Source: Thermoflexus sp.
Lineage (GTDB): Bacteria; Chloroflexota; Anaerolineae; Aggregatilineales; Aggregatilineaceae
Direction: 5' to 3'
DNA length: 64,000 nt
Assembly: GCA_020724465.1 (NCBI GenBank)
Contig: DYGX01000003.1
Span: 87,373-151,372 of the forward strand
Position numbers and translations under genes: made by a program. The notes beneath the pieces were generated by a model. The model was given only the letters and a program-made list of their open reading frames with translations, ran no database searches and was not told the origin of the DNA. Of this stretch, positions 26,189-35,269 are shown piece by piece. How positions within the stretch are numbered: the first letter of the stretch is position 1; each line of letters starts with the position of its first letter.

Positions 26189-27902
26189 ACGCCATCGCCA
26201 GCCGCTGATAGATGCCGCCCCGCGCCAGCAGATCGTGATGCGTGCCCTGCTCCGCCACGCGCCCGCCGTCGATCACGATGATGCGGTCCGCGCTGGCGAC
26301 TGTCGTCAGGCGGTGCGCGATGATCAGCGTCGTGCGGTCGTGCATCAGCCGGGCCATCGCGTCCTGCAACAGCGCCTCGGTTTCGGGGTCGAGGTTGGCG
26401 GTCGGCTCGTCGAGCAGAAGCAGCGGCGCATCTTTCAGAAAGGCGCGCGCCAGCGCGATCCGCTGCGCCTGCCCCCCGCTCAGGCGCGCCCCGCGCTCGC
26501 CGACCGGAGTGGCGTAGCCCTGCGGCAGCGCGCGGATGAAGGCGTCGGCGTGGGCCTGCTCGGCGGCGCGCATCACCGCATCCAGCGGCGCGTCCGGCCA
26601 CCCCAGCCGGATGTTCTCGGCAATAGTGGTGTGGAACAGGTGCGGCCGCTGCGGCACCCACGCGATTTGCGCGCGCCAGACATCCGGCGGCAGCAGCGCC
26701 AGCGGCACGCCATCGATCGTGATCTGCCCGCCGGACGGCTCGACGAAGCGCAGCACAAGCTGCACAATTGTCGTCTTGCCCGCGCCGCTGGGGCCGACCA
26801 GCGCGACCTTCTCGCCCGGCTCGACCGCAAACGAGACGCCGTTCAGCGCGGGGCGCTCGCCGCCGTCGTAGGCGAAGCGCACGTCGTCGAAGCGCAGCGC
26901 CGTCACCCGGCGGGGGAGCGGCGCGGGCGAATCGGCGGGCGGCGGGGGGAGCGGCGTTTCCAGCACCTCGAAGATGCGCTCCGCCGCCGCAACGCCCGCC
27001 ATCCCGGCGTGGAAGCGCGTGCCCAGCAGGCGCAGGGGCAGGTAGAACTCCGGCGCGATCACCAGTACGAAGAACGCATCCGCAAAGCTGATGCGCGCGT
27101 ACAGCAGGCGCAGCCCGATCTCGACCGCCACGATCGCGACGCTGATCGTCGCCAGCAGTTCCAGCGCCAGCGCGGATAGAAACGCAATGCGCAGCACGCT
27201 CATCGTCGCATCGCGGAAGCGATCGCTCATGGCGCGGATCGTCTCGATCTCGGTGCGGCTGCGCCCAAACATCTTGAGCGTGGGCAGCCCTTGCAGCACG
27301 TCCAGAAAGTGCGCGCTCATGCGGCTGAGCGCGACCCACTGCGCGCGCGATCGCTGCGTGGCGTACAGCCCGATCAGAATCATGAAGAAGGGGATCAGCG
27401 GCGCGGTGACCAGCAGCACCACGCCGCTGAGGGTGTCCACCGGGAAGACGGCCAGCAGCATCAGCAGCGGAACCAGCGCGGAGAGGTAGAGCTGGGGCAG
27501 ATACTGGCGGAAGTAGGCGTCCAGTTCCTCGATGCCCTTGACCGCGGTGTTGGCCAGCTCTCCGCTGCGCTCGCCGCGCGTGAAGGCCGGACCCAGCGCC
27601 ACGATCCGGACGTAGAGGCGCTGGCGCAGATCGTGTTTGATGTGCCCGGCGACAGCATTGGCCGCGACCTCGCCACCCCACAGAGCCAGCGCCCGCCCGG
27701 CGGCGATCGCCCCCAGCGCCGCCAGCCAGGGCCACAGCCGCGAGAGCGGCTCGCCGCCCAGAAACGCGCGGCTGATCGCCTGGGCCAGCGCGTAGGCCTG
27801 GGCCACGATCAACACCCCGGCCAGCAGCCCCAGCCCGATTGCCGCCGCGAACTGGATTCGCACCCCGCGCACCAGGCGCAGCAGTCGTTGGTCAAGGTTC
27901 AT
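26178..27902 (-). CDS. cydD: CydD, subunit of the CydDC ABC transporter
   Basis: The protein is 574 aa. A six-helix ABC membrane domain includes the CydD-type GHIKHDLRQRLYVRIVALGP and RSGELANTAVKGIEELDAYF. It is followed by an ATPase domain with Walker A GPSGAGKTT, signature LSGGQAQRIALARAFL and Walker B PLLLLDEPTANLD. It forms a heterodimer with CydC and is the first gene of that pair, its stop lying inside the cydC start region. The cydDC and cydAB pairs are convergent, so all cytochrome bd structure and maturation genes sit together. Confidence 0.92.
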   Translation of the reverse strand: MNLDQRLLRLVRGVRIQFAAAIGLGLLAGVLIVAQAYALAQAISRAFLGGEPLSRLWPWLAALGAIAAGRALALWGGEVAANAVAGHIKHDLRQRLYVRIVALGPAFTRGERSGELANTAVKGIEELDAYFRQYLPQLYLSALVPLLMLLAVFPVDTLSGVVLLVTAPLIPFFMILIGLYATQRSRAQWVALSRMSAHFLDVLQGLPTLKMFGRSRTEIETIRAMSDRFRDATMSVLRIAFLSALALELLATISVAIVAVEIGLRLLYARISFADAFFVLVIAPEFYLPLRLLGTRFHAGMAGVAAAERIFEVLETPLPPPPADSPAPLPRRVTALRFDDVRFAYDGGERPALNGVSFAVEPGEKVALVGPSGAGKTTIVQLVLRFVEPSGGQITIDGVPLALLPPDVWRAQIAWVPQRPHLFHTTIAENIRLGWPDAPLDAVMRAAEQAHADAFIRALPQGYATPVGERGARLSGGQAQRIALARAFLKDAPLLLLDEPTANLDPETEALLQDAMARLMHDRTTLIIAHRLTTVASADRIIVIDGGRVAEQGTHHDLLARGGIYQRLAMAYGR

Positions 27903-28038
27903 GACAAAACACGCTCAGGCAGCTTCTATCCGAACAAGGACGCCCATCACCGGCTGTCGAGTGTAGCACGAAACCCCCGCACAACACCGTTCTTCGAGGT
28001 ACAATCACGAATGGTATCGGCATACGAAGCAGCAGACA

Positions 28039-28701
28039 ATGACGTTTCGCTATTTGCTCTGGGATTTCGACGGCACGCTGTTCGACACCTATCCGCCGCT
28101 GGTGAACTCGATTCAGCAGGCGCTGGCGGAAATCGGGCAGCAGATCTCGACGGACCGCGTTCGCGCCCTGCTCTCGGACACGCTGTCGGATACGATCGAC
28201 ACGCTCTGCGCCGAGTTCGGGCTGGAGCGCGAGACTTTCATCGAGCGGATCGGTCACTACCAGGCGACCATCACCCCCGCCGACCGGCCGCCCTTCCCCG
28301 GCGCGCTGGCGATCTGCGAGCGCCTCAACGCTGCCGGAGGCGCCAACCTGCTCTTCACCCACCGCGACCGCGACAGCCTGTACAACCTGTTGAGCTGGCA
28401 CGGCGCCGACCATCTCTTTCTGGACGTCCTGACGACCGAAGACGGCTACCCGCGCAAACCCGACCCGGCGGGGTTTGTCGCCCTGATCGAGCGTCACGCG
28501 CTCCCGCGGGAGCAGGTGCTGGCCGTCGGGGACCGGGATCTGGACATCCTGGCGGGCCGGCGGGCGGGCATCGCCACCTGTTTGTTCAACGCAGCCCCGT
28601 CGCCCGACGCGCCGCCGGACTACGTGATCGCCCACCTGGACGAACTCGCGCCGCTGCTGGGTCTGAACGCCGACTCTGATAGAAAATCGACGCGGCGCTA
28701 A
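28039..28701 (+). CDS. HAD-family phosphatase (phosphoglycolate phosphatase-like)
   Basis: The protein is 220 aa. HAD motif I is DFDGTLFDTYPP (residues about 9-20) with nucleophile and acid Asp. Motif II is the Thr of LLFTHRD, motif III the Lys of RKPDPAGF, and motif IV the acidic pair in GDRDLDILAGRRAG. A helical C1-type cap lies between motifs I and II, so this is a subfamily IA enzyme. The substrate is a small phosphorylated metabolite; phosphoglycolate or a sugar phosphate is likely but not determined. TACAAT at 28000-28005 is a possible -10. The last ten residues are polar and may be disordered. Confidence 0.88.
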   Translation: MTFRYLLWDFDGTLFDTYPPLVNSIQQALAEIGQQISTDRVRALLSDTLSDTIDTLCAEFGLERETFIERIGHYQATITPADRPPFPGALAICERLNAAGGANLLFTHRDRDSLYNLLSWHGADHLFLDVLTTEDGYPRKPDPAGFVALIERHALPREQVLAVGDRDLDILAGRRAGIATCLFNAAPSPDAPPDYVIAHLDELAPLLGLNADSDRKSTRR

Positions 28702-28805
28702 CGTTCTTTTTGCACAGTTCGGAGTAAAGTGGAGACGAATACAAGGCCGCATCAGTGATAACCGTCATAGAGATGCTGGTGGAATAGCGGAAAGGAAAGA
28801 AAGCC

Positions 28806-29246
28806 ATGTCGAGCATGTCCCGTTTTGACCCCATCCGCGAAATGATCACAATGCGCCAGGCCGTCGATCGGATGCTCGGCGAGGTCTTTGCCCGCGGCAG
28901 CGAGTCCCGTGGAACCGGCGCCTGGCTGCTGCCCATGGACGCGTACTTCACCGACGAGGCGATCGTCATTCACGCCGATGTGCCCGGCCTCAAGCCGGAA
29001 GAGATCGAGATCACGCTGGAAGGCGACACGCTCACCATCCGGGGTGAGATCCGGCGCGAAGAAGCCAACAATCGCAAATACGTGCTGCTGGAGCGCCCGA
29101 CCGGCAGGTTCGAGCGCACGCTGACGATCAACACGCCGATCGATTCGGATCGGGTCGAGGCCACCTTCAGCAACGGCGTCTTGACGCTGGTGCTCCCCAA
29201 GGCCGAAGCCGTCAAACCGCGCCAGATCACGGTTAAGAGCGGGTAG
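28806..29246 (+). CDS. Hsp20/alpha-crystallin small heat-shock protein
   Basis: The 146-aa ATP-independent chaperone holds unfolding proteins in the cytoplasm. The alpha-crystallin domain spans about residues 42-140 with VIHADVPGLKPEEIEITLEG, then GRFERTLTINTPIDSDRVEA and the hallmark FSNGVLTLVLPK (A-x-x-x-N-G-V-L). The N-terminal arm (SRFDPIREMITMRQAVDRML) is typical. An AGGAAAG-type site precedes the ATG. I found no CIRCE element upstream, so HrcA control is not indicated by sequence. A good intrinsic terminator follows. Confidence 0.95.
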   Translation: MSSMSRFDPIREMITMRQAVDRMLGEVFARGSESRGTGAWLLPMDAYFTDEAIVIHADVPGLKPEEIEITLEGDTLTIRGEIRREEANNRKYVLLERPTGRFERTLTINTPIDSDRVEATFSNGVLTLVLPKAEAVKPRQITVKSG

Positions 29247-29274
29247 CGACGCCCGCTCCTTGCATTCCGTCCGC

Positions 29275-29307
29275 CCCCTGCGATCGAGCGTCGCCGCAGG
29301 GGTTTTT
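29275..29307 (+). terminator. intrinsic terminator of the hsp20 gene
   Basis: CCCCTGCG (29275-29282) pairs with CGCAGGGG (29295-29302) around a 12-nt loop and is followed by TTTTT (29303-29307). Confidence 0.88.
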
Positions 29308-29355
29308 GTCCTCTGCCCGCTTCGCCGGCCATTTCCCCTGCGTCCCTACCCCGGC

Positions 29356-29361
29356 TACAAT
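29356..29361 (+). promoter_or_regulatory. candidate -10 of the DUF4397 lipoprotein gene
   Basis: TACAAT, 39 bp before the ATG, in the same relative place as other promoters here. No good -35 is present. A GGAGGAAC ribosome binding site follows. Confidence 0.4.
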
Positions 29362-29399
29362 AGTCCCTGCAACGTGCTCCGCCGGATCGGAGGAACCTG

Positions 29400-31421
29400 A
29401 TGCGACGCGCTGTGCCTCTGTCTATCCTGCTGATCGCCCTTCTCCTCACGCTGGCTGCCTGTGGCGACGACGAACCGGAGCCGCAGCCGGGACCACGCTT
29501 GGTCGCCTCTGCCACTCCGGCGCCGGACACACCGCCCGATCCCACACCCTCCGCCTTCCCGATGCCACAGGTGGACCGCAACCCCGAAACCCAGGCGCTG
29601 TTGCGAGTGGTACACGCCGCCCTTGAGCCGCCCGCACTCGACCTCTACCTCGACGGGGCCCTGATCGGGCGCGGCTTCCGGCCCGGGAGCTATCACCCGC
29701 AGCCGCAGCCCTTTGCCGCCGGGGATTATACGCTGCGCCTTTTCGCGTCCGGAGCACTTCCGGCCAGCGCCGAACCACTGCTGGAGCATCCCCTGGCGCT
29801 GAACAGCGGAGAAGCGCGCACGGTCGTGATCACCGAAGACTCCGGCGCGCTGCAGGTCATCGAGAGCGTCGAGCCGCGCGATCCGCTGGCACGCGACCGC
29901 GCCCGTCTGGTCGCGATCAGCGCCGTGCCCGGTGCCGAGCCGCTGGACGTGCGGGCCGGGGGCCAGATCCTGGTGGACGCGCTCGCGTTCGGCGAGCCGG
30001 ATGGCGCGGTCGAGCTGCCGACCGGGCGCGTGACGCTCAGCTTTGGGCAAGGTAGCGAGACCCTGGCCGAAACCAGCGTTATCCTGAACCCGCATCAGGT
30101 GTACACCCTGCTGCTGATGCCCGATTCCGAAGCGGCGTACCGGACCGTGTTGTTCCACACGCCCGCCCGCAGCGAAACTCGCGTGCGGGCCGTTCACGCT
30201 GCCGCCGGCATGCCGACGGTGGACATCTTCCTCGGCGCCCGGCAAATCGCCGCCGGCCTCGCCTATCACAGGGCAACGGCCTTCGAGGCGATCGCGTCCG
30301 GCACGGTCGATCTGCGTGTCGTGCCCGCCGGCCAGCCGGACGGCCCGGCCCTTTACCATCAGGTTCTCGGCCTGCCGCCCGACCGCGCCGTCGATCTGGT
30401 GCTGGTCAGCCCAGGTGGGCAGCTACGCGTGGTGCAGGTGCACGAAGACGGCTCGCCCACGCCCGAAAACGCGGCGCGGGTGATCTTCATCAACGCAGCG
30501 GCAGGGACCGAACAGGTCAACGTGCAGAGCGGGGATACCGTGCTGGCGCGCGTCAGCCCGGTATCGTTCGGCGCGGCCAGCCTGCCCATGCTGCAGCCCG
30601 CGTCGCGCCAGGGGTTTTCCTTCACCGAAGCAGTCGGCCGTAGCGAGCAGCGCCTGATCGACACGCTCGACGAGCGCGAGTGGCTGCCGGGCGTCTCCTA
30701 CGCGGTGGTGATCACCGGCTATCCGGAGCTGGCCCCGCTGGTGCTCGAAACCCAGGTCGGGACCGACGCGACGCGCCTGGGCCAGAGCGGAATCGAAGGG
30801 GGCCTCGATGCGGCGGCTCGCTTCAGCCAGGTCCGGCTGGTGCACGCAGCTCCGGCGCTCGGCGTCGTCACGGTTGAGTTGAACGGCGCGCCGTTGTTCG
30901 AGCGCGTCGCCCCGCTCTCGGGCACCGGTTACCTGCCCATCGCCGAGGCCCGCAACGAACTGGTTGTCCGCGACGCGGACGGCGCCGAACTGGGGCGCGA
31001 GACTCTCCCGGCCAGCCTGCCGGAGACGTTCACCCTGTTCGTGCTGCCCGCCGCAGCGGGCGGCGCCCGCCTCGACTACGCGCCAGACACGGCGGGGATC
31101 GCGTTCGGCCACGCCCGGCTGAGAGCGGTGCATGCTGCGCCGGATGCGCCGGACGCGCAGGTCTTCTATACGCCGCCAGCCGATCCCGCCGGGGGGACAC
31201 CCCCGGCCCGCCAGCAAGCCGGATGGCCGCTTGGCTTTGGCGAGATCGGGATGCCGGTTGATGTGCCCGCGGGCGCGGCCGATGTGGTGGTCCTGGTGGG
31301 CGAAACCATCGTCGCGCTGCCGGACGCTTCGCTGGAAACGGACGTCGCCTACGACCTGATCCTCAGGCGGGATGAGCGCGGCGAGCTGGCCGCCCGGCTG
31401 ATCCTCGCCTACCCCGATTGA
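29400..31421 (+). CDS. DUF4397-repeat lipoprotein
   Basis: The protein is 673 aa. A lipoprotein signal peptide (MRRAVPLSILLIALLLTLAAC) has its lipobox Cys at residue 21, followed by an acidic, Pro-rich linker. The rest is a string of about five or six DUF4397-type beta domains: LLRVVHAALEPPALDLYLDG, RARLVAISAVPGAEPLDVRA, RVRAVHAAAGMPTVDIFLGA, QVRLVHAAPALGVVTVELNG and RLRAVHAAPDAPDAQVFYTP. One diverged copy (ARVIFINAAAGTEQVNVQSG) sits in the middle. It lacks SH3 units, unlike the other DUF4397 protein in this window. DUF4397 function is unknown. It is a lipid-anchored surface protein by signal sequence, with its own promoter and ribosome binding site. Confidence 0.9.
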   Translation: MRRAVPLSILLIALLLTLAACGDDEPEPQPGPRLVASATPAPDTPPDPTPSAFPMPQVDRNPETQALLRVVHAALEPPALDLYLDGALIGRGFRPGSYHPQPQPFAAGDYTLRLFASGALPASAEPLLEHPLALNSGEARTVVITEDSGALQVIESVEPRDPLARDRARLVAISAVPGAEPLDVRAGGQILVDALAFGEPDGAVELPTGRVTLSFGQGSETLAETSVILNPHQVYTLLLMPDSEAAYRTVLFHTPARSETRVRAVHAAAGMPTVDIFLGARQIAAGLAYHRATAFEAIASGTVDLRVVPAGQPDGPALYHQVLGLPPDRAVDLVLVSPGGQLRVVQVHEDGSPTPENAARVIFINAAAGTEQVNVQSGDTVLARVSPVSFGAASLPMLQPASRQGFSFTEAVGRSEQRLIDTLDEREWLPGVSYAVVITGYPELAPLVLETQVGTDATRLGQSGIEGGLDAAARFSQVRLVHAAPALGVVTVELNGAPLFERVAPLSGTGYLPIAEARNELVVRDADGAELGRETLPASLPETFTLFVLPAAAGGARLDYAPDTAGIAFGHARLRAVHAAPDAPDAQVFYTPPADPAGGTPPARQQAGWPLGFGEIGMPVDVPAGAADVVVLVGETIVALPDASLETDVAYDLILRRDERGELAARLILAYPD

Positions 31422-31435
31422 CCGGGCCGGATCGC

Positions 31436-31463
31436 TTGCCGACGCGGACGCTCAGGGTATAAT
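31436..31463 (+). promoter_or_regulatory. promoter of the rmd-gmd-tatD unit
   Basis: TTGCCG (31436-31441), a 16-bp spacer and a perfect TATAAT (31458-31463). The start site near 31470 leaves a 60-nt leader before the GTG start at 31531. Confidence 0.7.
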
Positions 31464-31530
31464 AACCGCCTTGCTAAGCGCCCGTCTGTCCGAGCGGCCA
31501 GCGGGTCCCACGCATCGCGGAGAAGCCCCT

Positions 31531-33508
<1,978 letters not shown>

Positions 33509-33514
33509 CATCCG

Positions 33515-34321
33515 ATGCGCCTCGTCGACACACACTGCCACCTGGATTTCAACAGCTACGACGGCATCCGCGACGACGTGGTGCGCGAGGCCGCCGAGGC
33601 CGGGGTGACGCGCATCATCAACCCCGGCACGGATCTGGCCCGCTCGCGTGCGGCGCTCGACCTAGCAGACCGCTATCCAGGCGTGTACGCGGCAGTGGGG
33701 ATTCACCCCAACAGCACGGCGGGCTGGTCCGGCGAGGCGCTGGACACGCTCCGCGAGCTGGCCGCGCACCCAAAGGTGGTCGCGATCGGCGAGATCGGGC
33801 TGGATTACTACTGGGACGAATCGCCCAAGGCGACCCAATGGCGCGCGTTCGAAGCGCAGCTTGAGCTGGCGGCGGCGCTGGAGCTGCCGGTGATCATCCA
33901 CAACCGCGACGCCAGCGACGACGTGCTCGATATCCTGGCGCGCTGGGTGGCAACCCTGCCCGCCGCGCTCCGGGATCGGCCGGGCGTGCTGCATTCGTTC
34001 TCCGCGCCTGCCGCCGCCGCCGAGCGCGGGCTGGACCTCGGCTTCTATCTGGGCTTCACCGGGCCGGTGACGTTCAAGAATGCAGACGACTTGCGGCGCA
34101 TCGCAGCACGGGTTCCGGCCGGCCGGATCCTGGTCGAAACCGACGGGCCGTTCCTCACCCCTCACCCCTATCGCGGTAGACACCCCAACAGGCCCGCCTA
34201 CGTGCGCCTGATCGCCGAGAGGCTCGCCGCGCTGCGCGTCGTGCCGGATGCGGAATTCGCCGCGCAGAGCACCGCCAACGCGGAGCGCCTTTTCCGGCTC
34301 CCCGCGGAGCCTGGCGCGTAA
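33515..34321 (+). CDS. TatD-family metal-dependent hydrolase/DNase
   Basis: The 268-aa TIM-barrel hydrolase has the family metal ligands: VDTHCHLDF at the N-terminus, Glu in AIGEIGLDYY, His in VIIHNRDA, His in LHSFSA and Asp in LVETDGPFLTPHPYRG. Members are reported 3'-5' DNases/RNases or D-aminoacyl-tRNA-related hydrolases; the exact substrate is open. It begins 6 bp after gmd and so probably rides on the rmd-gmd transcript, though it has no evident link to glycan synthesis. It ends only 6 bp from the convergent SDR gene. Confidence 0.93.
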   Translation: MRLVDTHCHLDFNSYDGIRDDVVREAAEAGVTRIINPGTDLARSRAALDLADRYPGVYAAVGIHPNSTAGWSGEALDTLRELAAHPKVVAIGEIGLDYYWDESPKATQWRAFEAQLELAAALELPVIIHNRDASDDVLDILARWVATLPAALRDRPGVLHSFSAPAAAAERGLDLGFYLGFTGPVTFKNADDLRRIAARVPAGRILVETDGPFLTPHPYRGRHPNRPAYVRLIAERLAALRVVPDAEFAAQSTANAERLFRLPAEPGA

Positions 34322-34327
34322 CGCGGG

Positions 34328-35056
34328 CTACTCCAGCGCAAAGAAAAACTGGTTCCCCGTGATAAAGCGCGCCGGTTCGCTGCACAGATAGAGAACCGCC
34401 TCGGCGATGTCCTGCGCTGTGACGTGGCGCCGCGCTTGCCACGGAGAATCATGGCGGGCGTAGGCGAGCGCCATCTCGATCCCGTCCGGCGCCACGCCAC
34501 CCCACCCTGGGTGAATCAGATTGGCCGTGATGTTATGCTGGCGTTCCCGCCGCTCGAAGTGCCGTGCTAGAAAGCGACGAGCCGCGGGGACCGAGCTACC
34601 CAGCGTCCAGCAAATCGCCTCGAACGGGCCGATCGCCACGATCCGGCCCCAGTGTCTCCGGCGCATCACCGGCAGGCACGCCTCGATGCACCACAACGCG
34701 CCTTCGAGGGCCGATTGCACCGCCGCATCGAGGGCAGCGGGCGCCATCTGCGCCGCCGAAGCCGGGTCCCAACCGAATCCGACGCGGTTGACCAGGATGT
34801 CCGCGCTGCCAAAAGCGGATACCCCCGCCTCGACCAGCACGCTGGCGTCCTCAGGCCGCTGCGGGTCAACCGGCACCGCCAGCGCCTCGCGCCCCAGGTT
34901 GCGCACGGCCCTGACCAGCGCGTCCGCAGCCTGCGCCAGGTCCGGCGCGTGGCCCCATACAATCCGCGCACCGTGGAGCGCCAGCGTCAGCGCGGTGCTG
35001 CGCGTAATACTCTCATCGGCTGCGCTGGCAATCAGCGCGACTCGTCCAGACAACAT
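34328..35056 (-). CDS. degenerate short-chain dehydrogenase/reductase
   Basis: The protein is 242 aa with an SDR Rossmann pattern: VALIASAADESITRSTALTL in place of the usual TGxxxGIG loop, ADILVNRVGFGWD in place of NNAG, and WGRIVAIGPFEA. The expected YxxxK is absent: after the WGRIVAIG strand the sequence is LGSSVPAARRFLARHFE. NITANLIHPGW and ITGNQFFF are typical C-terminal SDR features. It may therefore be catalytically inactive or use another chemistry. AAGGGGAAG precedes the ATG. It is divergent from the secreted hydrolase gene, and a 16-bp palindrome lies between them. Confidence 0.82.
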   Translation of the reverse strand: MLSGRVALIASAADESITRSTALTLALHGARIVWGHAPDLAQAADALVRAVRNLGREALAVPVDPQRPEDASVLVEAGVSAFGSADILVNRVGFGWDPASAAQMAPAALDAAVQSALEGALWCIEACLPVMRRRHWGRIVAIGPFEAICWTLGSSVPAARRFLARHFERRERQHNITANLIHPGWGGVAPDGIEMALAYARHDSPWQARRHVTAQDIAEAVLYLCSEPARFITGNQFFFALE

Positions 35057-35100
35057 GCGCTTCCCCTTATCCCCTGCCGGCTGCCCGGCCCCTCTCTAAG

Positions 35101-35116
35101 CATGTCTTATGACATG
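35101..35116. promoter_or_regulatory. operator-like palindrome in a divergent promoter region
   Basis: CATGTC-TTAT-GACATG is a 6-bp inverted repeat with a 4-bp centre, 45 bp upstream of the SDR start. This size and position suit a dimeric repressor site. No regulator gene is adjacent. Confidence 0.3.
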
Positions 35117-35218
35117 ATTCATGTATGCGCGCAAGTGGACATCTGCCATACCTTCTATACACATCGCTTCTTCGACCGGAAGCGGCTGGCGATCCCACCA
35201 GGCGTGGCCAGACGGGCG

Positions 35219-35224
35219 TACAAT
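35219..35224 (+). promoter_or_regulatory. candidate -10 of the CocE-type hydrolase gene
   Basis: TACAAT, 46 bp before the ATG, without a recognisable -35 box. Confidence 0.35.
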
Positions 35225-35269
35225 AGAGGTGGGATTTCTGGCCGTAACCGCTTGCCGGGAGACGGACAC

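Noticed and set aside
28702..28805. CIRCE element before the hsp20 gene
   Set aside because: No TTAGCACTC-N9-GAGTGCTAA-like inverted repeat is present in the spacer.
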